Source of the DNA: Ridgeia piscesae
Lineage: Eukaryota > Annelida > Polychaeta > Sabellida > Siboglinidae
Direction: 5' to 3'
NCBI GenBank assembly: GCA_025642075.2
Contig: JAODUO010000491.1
Coordinates: forward strand, 58,501-122,500
Length of the DNA: 64,000 nt
Shown in pieces: positions 56,501-60,904 of this stretch; the first letter of the stretch is position 1, and every line of letters starts with the position of its first letter. The notes below the pieces were generated by a model, which did not search any database, had not been told where the DNA came from, and saw nothing but the letters and a program-made list of their open reading frames with translations. Position numbers and translations under genes: made by a program.

Positions 56501-57964
56501 GATCATGAATGGTTTTGGAGATATGGCAACTAGCAGCAGATGCATGGTAACACCATTTGTCCGTTAGACTTTCGGCCCAAAAGACTAACAGTTAAACAGC
56601 TAAATATTGATGATTAGTATTAAATAGTAAATATCTTCCCCTAGATCTGTGTTTGTCTGTTGTGTTCAGATCTGGTGCGGGACAGCGAGACCTGAGAACT
56701 ACCTGCAGAACATCAGGTCAGGACGACACAGTCCCGGCAGGTTCAGGTGAGGATGACACCAGGGACGTGTCAAGGATCTCCCTAAAGAAGGATATTGATA
56801 TGCTAGAAAGAGTACAAAGGAGAGCAACCAAAATGATACCAAAACTCAGGAATATTAGTTATGAAATGCGTCTAAAAGAATGTGGTTTAACAACACTAGA
56901 AACCAGAAGATTGAGAGGAGATCAGATTGAGGTGCTTAAAATATTGAATGGATATGAAAATATTGACAGAAATATTTTTTTCACAGTCAAGGAAGAGAGA
57001 AGGACTAGAGGACATGGAGTTACATTAGCAAAGTAGCAGTGTAGACTAGATATTAGAAAATTTTCATTTTCACAAAGAACAGTAAACGAATGGAACAGAT
57101 TATCAGCTGATTGTGTAGGTGCTAGTAGTGTTAATATATTTTAAAATAAAATCGACATATACCTAAGACGGGCGGGGGTATACTTAGATAGATAGGTTGG
57201 ACTCTCGATAAGCCAAATGGCTTCCTAGTCCACCTGCCATCTAGAGTTGAATCTCTAGGTGGCAATCTTGTTAAATCTTGTTAAATCTAATAGGGTGCAT
57301 CCTATCACCTTGCTGATATTCACGAAATATTGGGGCTCTGTAATTGTTGGAATGAGCATTGGAATGAGTTGGAACGGACTAATAACATATATATGTGATT
57401 TGTGTGGAATTTATACTTTGTCTGTCAGTGAATTGTGGTATAATGTTTGTTAGTATGATGATAAAAGAAAAAGTTACAAAACATATTTTGAAAAATATGA
57501 AATAGCACATTGATTAGTTTAGGTCTAGGTGGCCTTTAGAATGATTCGATGAAATATTCTCATGCGTTAGTGGCAGTACCCTAAAATATGTCTGTGCAAA
57601 ATTAGAAAAATCAATCCTGAACGGTTTCTGAGATATGGGAGCCAGCAGTGCACAGCTAACACAGAGTGATGTCATAAGACCGCTGGACCTTCAGCCCAAA
57701 GAACTAAAAATGCAGATATGTCATTATTGTTGTTAGATCATGATATGTAAATATGCCTGATATGATATAACTTGACTGCGGTAAAGTGCATAATGTGGAT
57801 TGTGATGTTACATTCTGAATTTTTGAATAATCAGTGTTTTAACGATGTTTCTTTCTCCCCATAGGGTCATTGGGTCACTGTCCAACTCACTGGACTTCGC
57901 GGCAGCTTACAAGTGTCCGGAAGGAAGCAGAATGAATCCAACTCATAAATGTCACGTCTGGTGA
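17479..57964 (+). CDS. M13-family zinc metallopeptidase, ECE/neprilysin-like (22 exons)
   Basis: A type II membrane peptidase that would cleave bioactive peptides at the cell surface or in secretory vesicles. Join 17479-17573, 20014-20162, 29809-29880, 31204-31365, 35389-35472, 35929-36134, 37756-37935, 41769-41855, 44416-44552, 46201-46294, 47334-47462, 48131-48229, 48651-48728, 49734-49837, 50408-50466, 51499-51550, 52678-52745, 53903-54033, 54407-54472, 55966-56064, 56670-56746, 57865-57964. These give 2328 nt and 775 residues plus stop, the length of endothelin-converting enzymes. Residues 1-52 are cytosolic, about 53-73 the signal anchor, and the rest ectodomain. The zinc site is HEITH (609-613) with third ligand E671 in GENIAD. 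NAFY (568-571) is the substrate-backbone motif, and H737 and R743 match catalytic-site residues of neprilysin. The C-terminal CHVW matches the CxxW end of M13 enzymes. All exon phases agree and I see no inactivating change. Orthology within ECE/ECE-like/neprilysin is not settled; overall ECE1 resemblance is strongest. Confidence 0.95.
17574..20013. other. Intron 1 with an old degenerate tandem repeat
   Basis: AT-rich. From about 18130 to 18360 a diverged repeat of roughly 45-65 bp recurs at least four times, marked by TTACAGCAATCTATGC / TTACAGTAATCTATGC / TTACAACAATCTGCCA / TTCAACAATCTGTAC followed by GTTGAAAT or GTTAGAATC. A 180-bp stretch at 17945-18060 resembles 23970-24060 (GGACAGAC or GGACAGGC, then GGAGCATGG), suggesting a dispersed repeat. 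A weak tRNA-like head (CCCAGTGGTCAAG) occurs near 19320. No extra exon is seen. Confidence 0.5.
20014..20162 (+). CDS. M13 peptidase exon 2 (signal anchor)
   Basis: Residues 32-81. Basic [11 protein letters not shown] is followed by a hydrophobic run of about 21 residues ([19 protein letters not shown]), giving a type II membrane topology. Acceptor CTGTCTGTCTGTCAG; donor CACCAG|GTAGGA. The last 17 nt of this exon are the seed of the adjoining 31-bp minisatellite. Confidence 0.92.
20163..21145. repeat. 31-bp minisatellite, subfamily A, seeded on the exon 2 donor
   Basis: About 32 copies of a 31-bp unit containing GACCAGTCACCAG|GTAGGAAC. The first 17 nt of the unit repeat the end of exon 2 exactly and the next 14 nt repeat the start of intron 2, so the exon copy is simply unit zero. 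Variants include ACCAGATAGG and a run of TTTTCTACTTGAACAG units in the middle. Confidence 0.97.
21146..23570. repeat. 31-bp minisatellite, subfamily B
   Basis: About 77 further copies of a diverged 31-bp unit, TTGATCAGTTGCCAG|GTAGG followed by AAGTTTATTAC. The change from A to B is abrupt near 21150. Most units differ at a single A/G site (TTTATTAC or TTTGTTAC). Near 23200-23500 CACTTGCCAAGTAGG units form a further subfamily that loses AGGT. The array decays into unique DNA after 23560. Confidence 0.97.
23571..24443. other. Intron 2 unique segment
   Basis: AT-rich, with no coding signal. 23970-24060 resembles 17945-18060 weakly. Confidence 0.5.
24444..24650 (-). mobile_element. LINE reverse-transcriptase fragment, antisense
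   Basis: The minus strand encodes [20 protein letters not shown] then [17 protein letters not shown]. This matches the LxxWxxxNKLxLNxxKT segment of LINE reverse transcriptases (region just after the catalytic YADD). Only this short piece remains. Its N-terminal codons are the source of the following minisatellite. Confidence 0.8.
24618..26930. repeat. 34-bp minisatellite derived from a LINE fragment
   Basis: About 68 copies of a 34-bp unit containing GTCATTTAAAGTTGACATAG and GAGGTCAGTGAGGCG. The unit equals the reverse complement of the codons for [11 protein letters not shown] in the adjacent LINE fragment. Since 34 is not a multiple of three, the array does not stay in frame. Units are nearly identical except at 25180-25480 and 26275-26325, where many single-base deletions are clustered. 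Confidence 0.97.
27118..27490. repeat. About 21-bp GATGCACTAAGCCAATGTAAA minisatellite
   Basis: Roughly 17 diverged copies of a unit of about 20-22 bp with core GTAAAGATGCACTAAGCCAA. Open frames on both strands (for example the minus-strand LGASLHQL repeats) come from the repeat, not a gene. Confidence 0.9.
27491..28599. other. Intron 2 unique segment
   Basis: No coding signal. The stretch around 28434-28500 is repeated at 28868-28935 (TTGGGAGTGACAACCCTTGT), see the LINE fragment that follows. Confidence 0.5.
28600..28940 (-). mobile_element. LINE ORF2 C-terminal fragment, antisense
   Basis: Minus-strand translation from about 28760 gives [20 protein letters not shown] then [12 protein letters not shown]. 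The [15 protein letters not shown] signature is a familiar C-terminal piece of non-LTR retrotransposons in invertebrates. Flanking sequence (TTGGGAGTGACAACCCTTGT, TGCATCTGCTGCAC) occurs twice, at 28434 and 28870, so the element is duplicated or rearranged here. Confidence 0.65.
29135..29280. repeat. 14-bp TTACCAAAATGTCC tandem repeat
   Basis: About nine imperfect copies of TTACCAAAATGTCC. Short ORFs over it are artefacts. Confidence 0.9.
29809..29880 (+). CDS. M13 peptidase exon 3 (membrane-proximal ectodomain)
   Basis: Residues 82-105, [20 protein letters not shown] then CVKT. Phase 1 at both ends (acceptor TGTATTTTCTTTCAG, donor ACTG|GTACGT). C97 and C102 correspond to the first conserved cysteine pair of M13 ectodomains. 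Confidence 0.9.
29881..31203. other. Intron 3
   Basis: Unique AT-rich intron. No tandem array and no coding signal. Confidence 0.6.
31204..31365 (+). CDS. M13 peptidase exon 4
   Basis: Residues 106-159. Contains the family signature [17 protein letters not shown] (115-131), which opens the Peptidase_M13_N domain. Phase 1 at both ends. Donor CGAG|GTGGGT is relatively weak. Confidence 0.95.
31366..31984. other. Start of intron 4, pyrimidine-rich
   Basis: 31400-31800 is strongly C/T-biased (CCACCC, CTCTCC, CATCTCCA motifs), a degenerate low-complexity tract. The 179-codon ORF across it is not a gene. Confidence 0.7.
31985..34655. repeat. 47-bp minisatellite with higher-order structure
   Basis: About 57 copies of a 47-bp unit with core GGAGTAAGTGTCCTGAGATT followed by AACCACTGCAAACT. 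Blocks of several units recur: the variant TCCAGATATTAACC is at about 32532 and again about 700 bp later, and GGAGTTAATAAAGTGTCC is at about 32235 and about 33738. The array has therefore grown by copying blocks of about 15 and 32 units. Most units hold a GTAAGTG motif matching a 5' splice site. Confidence 0.95.
34656..35024. other. Intron 4, no gene seen
   Basis: AT-rich sequence with no splice-bounded ORF. Confidence 0.5.
35025..35320 (+). mobile_element. SINE copy 1
   Basis: A tRNA-like head (CACTGGTTTAGAGTGCCGGA, degenerate B box GAGTGTGAAGCC) is followed by the family body GTGTACCTGG, CAGTGGTGGATATTG, GCATTAATTACA and CATGGCTGAATGCTTCCCAG. The same body occurs at 50010, 53640, 56270 and 61500, all in + orientation. 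Confidence 0.7.
35389..35472 (+). CDS. M13 peptidase exon 5
   Basis: Residues 160-187, [20 protein letters not shown] then LFTSCQNM. Phase 1 at both ends. The acceptor is an AAG (CTGTTTAAG), less common than CAG/TAG. C184 matches the conserved Cys of the Y-x-x-C segment of M13_N. Confidence 0.9.
35929..36134 (+). CDS. M13 peptidase exon 6
   Basis: Residues 188-256. Contains the conserved [16 protein letters not shown] segment and [14 protein letters not shown]. Enters in phase 1 (T|CA), leaves in phase 0 (CAG|GTAAGG). Longest coding exon of the gene. Confidence 0.95.
36135..37755. other. Intron 6
   Basis: AT-rich intron without a tandem array. A possible LINE trace (KYLGV-like reading at about 36690) is too short to call. 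Confidence 0.5.
37756..37935 (+). CDS. M13 peptidase exon 7
   Basis: Residues 257-316. [15 protein letters not shown] is the conserved DQxGLGLPxRDYYL motif, and the exon ends [13 protein letters not shown]. Phase 0 at both ends, donor AAT|GTACGT. Confidence 0.95.
38055..40620. repeat. 50-bp minisatellite carrying splice-like signals
   Basis: About 51 copies of a 50-bp unit with CTTCCTCTGATTCCCTTGTA, CAGGGGGTGAGGTCTAAC and TTTTGAACTGCT. Each unit has a pyrimidine run ending in TACAG, as a 3' splice site would, followed three bases later by GGTGAGG, as a 5' splice site would. A likely seed is at 37965-37998 (TTCTCCTGCTTCTCTTCTAC then AGGGGCG). Minus-strand ORFs are artefacts. Confidence 0.96.
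40670..41455. repeat. Pyrimidine-rich minisatellite (CTGTCAGCAGTCCTTCCCTC)
   Basis: About 25 imperfect units of 24-30 bp alternate CTGTCAGCAGTCCTTCCCTC and CTGTCAGCATTCCCTCCCTT with CACTCCCC or CACTACCC. Pairs of units form a higher-order repeat of about 54 bp. It continues directly from the 50-bp array, so intron 7 is almost entirely tandem repeat. The two overlapping ORFs of 256 and 297 codons are artefacts. Confidence 0.95.
41769..41855 (+). CDS. M13 peptidase exon 8
   Basis: Residues 317-345, [20 protein letters not shown] then SELYTNITQ. Matches the ANITIPxExRRDxExxYN block. Contains an N-glycosylation sequon (N342-I-T). Phase 0 at both ends, donor CACAG|GTAAGT. Confidence 0.95.
41860..42258. 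repeat. 41-bp minisatellite near the exon 8 donor
   Basis: About nine near-identical copies of a 41-bp unit containing GTGTACACTGTCACACAG and TTGTACTCAATGTACAATGA. It begins within 30 bp of the exon 8 donor, and TCACACAG in the unit resembles the exon end ATCACACAG, so exon-junction origin is possible but less clear than elsewhere. Confidence 0.95.
42259..43004. other. Intron 8 with a small GTTAGGTGACACTCTATA repeat
   Basis: 42718-42860 holds about seven copies of an 18-20 bp unit AGTTAGGTGACACTCTATAT. The rest is AT-rich without coding signal. Confidence 0.8.
43005..43500. repeat. 40-bp minisatellite containing GTAAGTAG
   Basis: About twelve copies of a 40-bp unit, GTCACCATGTCATTGATTAT followed by GTAAGTAGTATATTGCATGT. 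Each typical unit has ATGTAAGTAG, a good match to a 5' splice site, although it is far from the exon 8 donor. Confidence 0.95.
43848..44400. repeat. 42-bp minisatellite open in frame into exon 9
   Basis: Thirteen copies of a 42-bp unit encode ([14 protein letters not shown])n. Because 42 is a multiple of three there is no stop, and the frame runs through TTGTCTCGTGTGTCACAG into exon 9. Units end TTGTGTCTAG|GC, like a 3' splice site. The opposite strand carries GGTAAGTT in every unit. The first three units are the most diverged. Confidence 0.96.
44416..44552 (+). CDS. M13 peptidase exon 9
   Basis: Residues 346-390, [20 protein letters not shown] then [29 protein letters not shown] is the conserved NExEPVVVY motif. 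Two sequons (N359-V-S, N365-E-T). Enters in phase 0, leaves in phase 2 (AAG AG|GTAAGT). An internal AAT|GTAAGTATT at 44455-44466 is itself an excellent donor. Confidence 0.95.
44553..45235. repeat. 18-bp GTCACTCAGCAGTCACGT minisatellite at the exon 9 donor
   Basis: About 37 copies of an 18-bp unit, GTCACTCAGCAGTCACGT and variants (CCGTCACAT, CATCACGT). It begins at intron position +5, immediately after the donor (GTAAGTGTCACTCAGC). Many junctions read TCACGTGTCAC, so the E-box CACGTG occurs more than a dozen times. ORFs in three frames are artefacts. Confidence 0.96.
45236..46200. other. Intron 9 with a dispersed repeat copy
   Basis: 45405-45665 matches 52140-52400 over about 260 bp (shared GGCTGAG, GTGGAAGT, ATAACT, TGTGATTCA, ATTACAAATTCAAAAT). 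No exon. Confidence 0.6.
45405..45665 (-). mobile_element. Dispersed repeat of unknown class, copy 1
   Basis: Two copies occur in this gene (here and 52139-52402). The second copy has an 89-codon minus-strand ORF ([20 protein letters not shown] near its start), so orientation is given as minus. No transposase or RT motif is visible. Could be an internal fragment of a DNA transposon. Confidence 0.5.
46201..46294 (+). CDS. M13 peptidase exon 10
   Basis: Residues 391-422, [20 protein letters not shown] then [11 protein letters not shown]. Matches the NYMxWRxV helix of M13_N. Enters in phase 2 (AG|G), leaves in phase 0 (AAA|GTAAGA). Confidence 0.95.
46295..47333. other. Intron 10 with G-rich low-complexity DNA
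   Basis: 46515-47150 is a degenerate GGGTGGGTGG / GGTATGTGGG tract of about 635 bp, G-rich on the + strand, with many runs of three or more G that could form G-quadruplexes in the nascent RNA. ORFs over it are artefacts. Confidence 0.9.
47334..47462 (+). CDS. M13 peptidase exon 11
   Basis: Residues 423-465, [20 protein letters not shown] then [16 protein letters not shown]. Matches the RWxxCVxxxxxxxGxAxGxMFV block. Phase 0 at both ends, donor AAC|GTGAGT. Confidence 0.95.
47463..48130. other. Intron 11
   Basis: Unique intron, AT-rich. No array. Confidence 0.6.
48131..48229 (+). CDS. M13 peptidase exon 12
   Basis: Residues 466-498, [20 protein letters not shown] then [13 protein letters not shown]. 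WMDxxTRxxAxxK is conserved in M13. Phase 0 at both ends, donor AAG|GTGAAG. Confidence 0.95.
48230..48650. other. Intron 12
   Basis: AT-rich intron. Nothing recognised. Confidence 0.6.
48651..48728 (+). CDS. M13 peptidase exon 13
   Basis: Residues 499-524, [20 protein letters not shown] then [14 protein letters not shown] is the conserved KIGYPxxI motif. Sequon N514-N-T. Phase 0 at both ends, donor GAG|GTGAGG. Confidence 0.95.
48729..49733. other. Intron 13
   Basis: AT-rich. 49440-49640 may be a decayed SINE tail (CAGGTAGTGAGAGGCATTCC resembles 53770) but no head is seen. Confidence 0.45.
49734..49837 (+). CDS. M13 peptidase exon 14
   Basis: Residues 525-558, [20 protein letters not shown] then [18 protein letters not shown] is conserved. 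Enters in phase 0, leaves in phase 2 (ACC AA|GTACGC). Confidence 0.93.
50010..50265 (+). mobile_element. SINE copy 2 (headless)
   Basis: Has the SINE body only: TTGCTCCAGTTCACTC, TAAATGAGTACTTGGCTGTA, GACAGTAGTGGACATTTGTG, AATTGCAGTATAGCTGAATT. The tRNA-like head is absent or too diverged. Confidence 0.65.
50408..50466 (+). CDS. M13 peptidase exon 15 (substrate-binding motif)
   Basis: Residues 559-578, [21 protein letters not shown]568-A-F-Y matches the NA(Y/F)Y motif that binds the substrate backbone in M13 enzymes. Enters in phase 2, leaves in phase 1 (ATC A|GTAAG). Confidence 0.95.
50467..51498. other. Intron 15
   Basis: AT-rich. No coding signal or array. Confidence 0.6.
51499..51550 (+). 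CDS. M13 peptidase exon 16
   Basis: Residues 579-595, [17 protein letters not shown]. Matches the FPAGILQxPFY block. Enters in phase 1, leaves in phase 2 (CCA AA|GTACGT). Confidence 0.95.
51551..52677. other. Intron 16
   Basis: AT-rich intron. Contains the second copy of the 260-bp dispersed repeat at 52139-52402. Confidence 0.6.
52139..52402 (-). mobile_element. Dispersed repeat of unknown class, copy 2
   Basis: Same family as 45405-45665. An 89-codon minus-strand ORF ([20 protein letters not shown] at its start) spans it. The copy at 45405 keeps parts of the same reading (EALKSL, NHSHS-like) but is broken. Suggests a once-coding mobile element. Confidence 0.5.
52678..52745 (+). CDS. M13 peptidase exon 17 (HEITH zinc site)
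   Basis: Residues 596-618, [20 protein letters not shown] then DDK. H609 and H613 are zinc ligands and E610 the catalytic base. Enters in phase 2, leaves in phase 1 (AAA G|GTAGGT). Confidence 0.98.
52757..53470. repeat. 18-bp TTGTAGGTCCTATATATG minisatellite
   Basis: About 40 copies of TTGTAGGTCCTATATATG, with TATATATG, TGTATG and TATGTTT length variants. It starts within about 20 bp of the exon 17 donor, and GTAGGT in each unit repeats the donor sequence (AAAG|GTAGGT). Confidence 0.96.
53515..53830 (+). mobile_element. SINE copy 3
   Basis: Degenerate tRNA-like head (TTGAATTGCTAGAGCATCAA, B box like TTTGGTTGAAATC) followed by the family body TAAATGAGTACCTGGCTCTA, GACAATGGTAAATATTT, AATTGCAGCATGGATGAAAA. 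Ends near CAGGTAGTGAGGGACATTT. Confidence 0.65.
53903..54033 (+). CDS. M13 peptidase exon 18
   Basis: Residues 619-662, [20 protein letters not shown] then [20 protein letters not shown]. Matches the DxxGNLxxWWxxxxxxxFxxxxxCxxxQY block. Sequon N653-Y-T. Enters in phase 1, leaves in phase 0 (ATGAAT|GTAAGT). Confidence 0.95.
54034..54125. repeat. Short tandem copies of the exon 18 / intron 18 junction
   Basis: The junction sequence CAGTGCCAGAGGTGAACATG, AAT|GTAAGTGAC is followed by two more copies (CAGTGCCAAGGGTGAACATG and CAGTGCCAAGGGTGACCATG, each then AATGTAAGTGAC) and a partial third. Unit about 33 bp. It shows the same exon-junction duplication as the large arrays at an early stage. Confidence 0.9.
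54407..54472 (+). CDS. M13 peptidase exon 19 (GENIAD)
   Basis: Residues 663-684, [20 protein letters not shown] then YR. E671 is the third zinc ligand; D675 stabilises the active-site His in this family. Phase 0 at both ends, donor CGG|GTAAGA. Confidence 0.97.
54473..55250. repeat. 20-bp minisatellite seeded on the exon 19 donor
   Basis: About 38 copies of GTAAGACTCAGGCATACAGG. The exon end reads CAGGCATACCGG|GTAAGA, so the unit is 12 nt of exon plus 8 nt of intron. Variants CAGACATA, CAGGCAAACA and CATATAGG occur. Every unit keeps GGGTAA or AGAGTAA. Confidence 0.97.
55250..55800. repeat. Scrambled partial duplicate of the exon 18-19 region
   Basis: The order of fragments parallels 54110-54490: GGTGAACAAGTGACAAGTAA at about 55476 matches 54117; GGTAGATTC near 55617 matches 54288; CCTCTTGTGATTTCTTTTAT matches 54340; CTGTTTTGATTTTTCAG matches 54389. 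Between them the sequence looks like a mixture of that region and the 20-bp repeat. Could be a diverged duplication or an assembly consensus of two overlapping sequences. Confidence 0.75.
55716..55770 (+). pseudogene. Broken second copy of exon 19
   Basis: After an acceptor-like GATTTTTCAG this segment keeps the last 26 nt of exon 19 exactly (ATGGCGGGCTGAAGCAGGCA then TACCGG) with its donor GTAAGAAACAGGCATACAGG, but the GENIAD-coding part is replaced by repeat-like sequence (CCAGGGTAAAAACTCAGGAA) with stops. It could not replace exon 19. Confidence 0.75.
55902..55972. repeat. 32-bp duplication of the exon 20 acceptor
   Basis: TGTCATGTGACTGTAGGCGT then ACAGGAAGTGGG is followed directly by TGTCATGTGATTGTAGGCGT then ACAGGAAATGGG. 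Both carry TGTAG|GCGTACAGG. Only the second acceptor (55965) keeps the reading frame; the first is 32 bp upstream and would shift it. Confidence 0.9.
55966..56064 (+). CDS. M13 peptidase exon 20
   Basis: Residues 685-717, [20 protein letters not shown] then [26 protein letters not shown] is highly conserved in the family. Phase 0 at both ends. The donor is CACAG|GCAAGT, a GC donor in otherwise perfect context. Confidence 0.95.
56095..56410 (+). mobile_element. SINE copy 4
   Basis: Clear tRNA-like head: GGGGCGGTGGGTGAAGC, then B box GTGTTCGAATC near 56192. Body ATGAACACCTGGCTATACAC, GTGGTTGATATTTGTG, ATTAATTGCAGTGTGGCTGG, ATGCTTCCCAGAGAAG. Best preserved head of the five copies. Confidence 0.8.
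56430..56605 (+). repeat. Dispersed repeat R2, copy 1
   Basis: Shares TTCTCATGC.TAGTGGCA, GATCATGAATGGTTTTGGAG, ATATGGCAACTAGCAGCA and TTTCGGCCCAAA with 57555-57705. Both copies are in intron 20/21 DNA and in the same orientation. Class unknown. Confidence 0.6.
56670..56746 (+). CDS. M13 peptidase exon 21
   Basis: Residues 718-742 plus two bases, [20 protein letters not shown] then SPGRF. H737 corresponds to the transition-state histidine of neprilysin. Enters in phase 0, leaves in phase 2 (TTC AG|GTGAGG). Confidence 0.96.
56760..57300 (+). mobile_element. 5'-truncated LINE 3' end in intron 21
   Basis: Encodes [20 protein letters not shown], then [20 protein letters not shown] and [16 protein letters not shown], the usual ORF2 C-terminal region of CR1/Rex-type LINEs. 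A stop interrupts after VTLAK (57034-57036); [18 protein letters not shown] then follows before further stops. The 3' UTR ends in a short TCTTGTTAAA repeat. Confidence 0.85.
57555..57715 (+). repeat. Dispersed repeat R2, copy 2
   Basis: Second copy of the family at 56430-56605 (TTCTCATGCGTTAGTGGCAG, GAACGGTTTCTGAGATATGG, CAGCCCAAAGAACTAA). The two copies bracket the LINE fragment. Confidence 0.6.
57865..57964 (+). CDS. M13 peptidase exon 22 (C-terminus)
   Basis: Residues 743-775: [20 protein letters not shown] then [12 protein letters not shown] and TGA at 57962-57964. R743 (split codon) corresponds to the substrate-binding Arg after the conserved His. KCHVW matches the obligatory C-x-x-W terminus, whose Cys forms a disulphide needed for folding. 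Confidence 0.97.
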
Positions 57965-59126
57965 CAACATAAATGCCATGTCGTTTGACCCTATAAAGGT
58001 TAACCCTATAAAGGTCGTATGAGTTGACCATAGAAAGTTCGTGTCTGGTGACCCAGTAAAGGTCACGTCTGGTGACCCTACATGTGGTGTGGCAGGAGTT
58101 GATTGGGCAGCCAGATTGAGGCAAGTGAACTCTCAGAATGGGTCTTAAAGAATGAACGAGCACAAACACTTACGGTGGGGTCAAGTAGAATGAAATGCAA
58201 GGGAGAAACGGAACGCTTGAGATGTGGGTTTTGTTAAGTGTACAGGGGTGTGTTATTTAGCGGACTGGAATGGTAGATGTGGACACAAGAACACATTTTG
58301 TAGTTTTCGTATGACAGATGTAGAGCATGTATACAGACGCGAGTGAGATGGGATGTAATGAGAGAGCGAGTTTCACTGAACGTTGTGTAGCTGTGTGTTA
58401 GTAAGCGGACATGAGAGGTGTACGTTTAGACAGGAAAACACAGTTTACTGTTTTTTAAGGACGAATATGTATGCTGGAACTTAGTGTTGTTTAACAGTGC
58501 ACGAAAATTAAAATGCCAGTGTTACCTATTTTTAACATGAATGTAGTGACATCACATTCTACGACATCTGAAAGATTCAGTACCATGAACCTTCTCATTT
58601 TTATGGCTGGATGATTTTTTAGAGATTTAAAAGATTATATATTAATAATCAGAATTTGTTTGCACTGACTAGATTTGCACATTTATAGATGATGCTAGCT
58701 GCTTTGTACAGGTATGGTTTAGATTTTAGAAAGGGTGTCTCATTTATTTGTTATTGATGCCTAAACCACATTTTTGCTAATATCCTCTATCACTCTACCT
58801 CGCTGTTTTAATGTGTCTGTTATTATCATTAATGTATGAACGAACAACCTCAACAGGTTGACAAAGTACGAAAGTAGTATTAAATTTACAACTCTTATAT
58901 GTAATATATACATAATATTATACTATTTGTTAGAAGTATTATTCTATATAGTAGTCTATAACAGATGTGTTGTGTGGTAGGTTTTAACTAAAATAGTTCT
59001 GTAATGCTTTGTAACATGAACTTGTTAAATTTCACACTTAACTAGATGGTGGTAACAGTTGCCATTACCACACTTTGGCCGCCAGGTAGCGCTACTATCG
59101 TTTATTGCTTCAGTTATGCTAGTACT

Positions 59127-59562
59127 TTAAAAAGGGACTGAAATGCTTGAACAACCATTGCCCAAACATAAGAACATATGTTTCATAAATGATGCTCCAA
59201 TTCCAAAGTAAGTGAATTTCTTGAAAAATAAGAACATACCATTTAGAGGATATGTGACCATGATTTGATGGGCACAGAGCCACACTACATTTAAAATAAT
59301 TATTCAAATGTCGATGAATTTGACAGCAAGGCACTGCCATTACTGTCAAGCATCAATTGGTTTGTTTAGCTCCTGTCTACTCAGTGTAAGATGTCGATGT
59401 TTTCTTATTCACTTTATTAATAGATATTTCTGCACAACAACAAGAATATTATGTATGGTAGGCATTATATAAATCAACAAATAAATGTTATGCCTGTCCG
59501 AAATCATGTCATTGTCAATATGTTTGGGCAATGGTCGTTCAAACATTTCAACCCCCCTTTAA
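59127..59562. mobile_element. PiggyBac-type MITE flanked by TTAA
   Basis: Two terminal inverted repeats of 40 bp agree at 34 positions: 59131-59170 (AAAGGGACTGAAATGCTTGA...) and the reverse complement of 59519-59558 (AGGGGGGTTGAAATGTTTGA...), both continuing to CCATTGCCCAAACATA. TTAA lies directly outside each end (59127-59130 and 59559-59562), the target site of piggyBac-type elements. The 430-bp interior has no transposase frame. Confidence 0.8.
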
Positions 59563-60430
59563 GATATGAATCTAACATTGTGAATAATGACGTGTAATTG
59601 TTGTTATATGATATTAGGTTGTTGCTACTGGAATTAAGTTATTATTGCAGATGGCAGTGTAGAGATCAACACCAGGGGTTGTTTGTTTTTCATTTTGTAC
59701 AGTACATTGTGGATTTTAAAGAATCAAGCATTTGTCATTCAATTTTAAGTGACTGTATTACTTGGGTTATCTTGTACTTTGAGTGGGCACATTTTATGGG
59801 ATTTACAAAATGGCATTCTTGCTTCAGGAATATTGTAATTAAGGAGCAAGAACTTCACATGGGATCTACCCGGAATACACATGTCAGCTTTTGATTGCAT
59901 AGAGGTTTATTTGTACACAAGAATGGGTGCTAAACAGAGAAATCATGTTTAAATTATTAAAATAATGCAAGTTTGAAGGGTGGTTGTTCATTTGAGTTCA
60001 CGCAGTCTATCCATACTATCTATCCATACTATAACATATCATAACTTTTTTTACAAAACAAAAACTTGTTATTCAGTTTAGTGTCATTCAGATCTCCTAA
60101 TTAAAACGTGAGCTTGGATAATGCCTTAAACCAACTGGTTAGAATTGGCAAGAAACAGAGAAATCACTTATTATTTTGCTTCTTATGACAAAACCCTGTC
60201 AGTATGTATAGTTATGCTATATAGCATGAGTCTAAAAATAAACCTAAAATGTTGCTTAACAAAGGTTTTTACCAGTTTAATGGAATCGTTTTGCATAGAA
60301 AACATCTTGAAAGTAATTTCCTAACAGTAGTAATTGATGGTTAGTAAGCAGACAGTGTAGTTTTTCATTCCTTCATGAAGAGAGAGTACAGTGTATAAAA
60401 TAGTTATATATGTCGGATTTACTCCTTTAC

Positions 60431-60436
60431 AATAAA
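60431..60436 (+). terminator. Candidate poly(A) signal for the M13 gene
   Basis: AATAAA followed by AAAGC and a TGTTT-rich stretch (CAATATTTGTTTCAATTGTT). It is the last good + strand signal before the opposing gene; another is at 59480-59485, inside the MITE. Using it would give a 3' UTR of about 2.5 kb. Confidence 0.4.
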
Positions 60437-60604
60437 AAAGCAATATTTGTTTCAATTGTTTGTGATTCATGCTTTGTAATTGTTTAAGGCCAGACATACC
60501 CCAGGTGAAATAGTGTTTTTAATACCCAAAATGATTTACGCCAGATTATAACATGTACGTCATAATAATTATTATTTGTAATCACCAGAGTTCTACAGAA
60601 TAAG

Positions 60605-60610
60605 TTTATT
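60605..60610 (-). terminator. Candidate poly(A) signal for the TANGO6-like gene
   Basis: TTTATT on the + strand is AATAAA on the minus strand, about 300 bp past the TANGO6-like stop. It lies about 170 bp from the candidate signal of the convergent M13 gene. Confidence 0.4.
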
Positions 60611-60904
60611 AATGTTTTCATTTTTTATATTAACTGTTTTAAGAGCATGCACTGCCCCCCCCCCAGCGCACAAGCTTCGATTGGACTTCTAACGCCCTGA
60701 AATGGCCTAGTTCAGTATATGGAAGAAGAAGAATAGCTTTTGTAATCTTTAATGACCATGTTCTCAAACTGAAGATATGACAACCAAAACCAGATCATTC
60801 TAATGGTGTAAAAAGAGATCATTCTAATCTGTGGAATATGAAGTACTGATTTTACACCATCTGCTGCGTCAGATCACATGTTGTCGTCCAGTTGACTGGC
60901 CGCA

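Larger units (their letters stand above)
57965..60436 (+). other. 3' UTR of the M13 gene and downstream DNA
   Basis: The first 120 bp repeat the last codons: GTCACGTCTGGTGAC at about 58063 and GTGTCTGGTGACC at 58041 echo CACGTCTGGTGAC at the stop, and CCTATAAAGGT occurs twice. The rest is AT-rich without coding signal apart from a MITE at 59127-59562. A 98-codon ORF at 59598 has no domain. Confidence 0.6.

Noticed and set aside
59598..59894. 98-codon ORF downstream of the M13 stop
   Set aside because: No domain, biased composition typical of AT-rich UTR.
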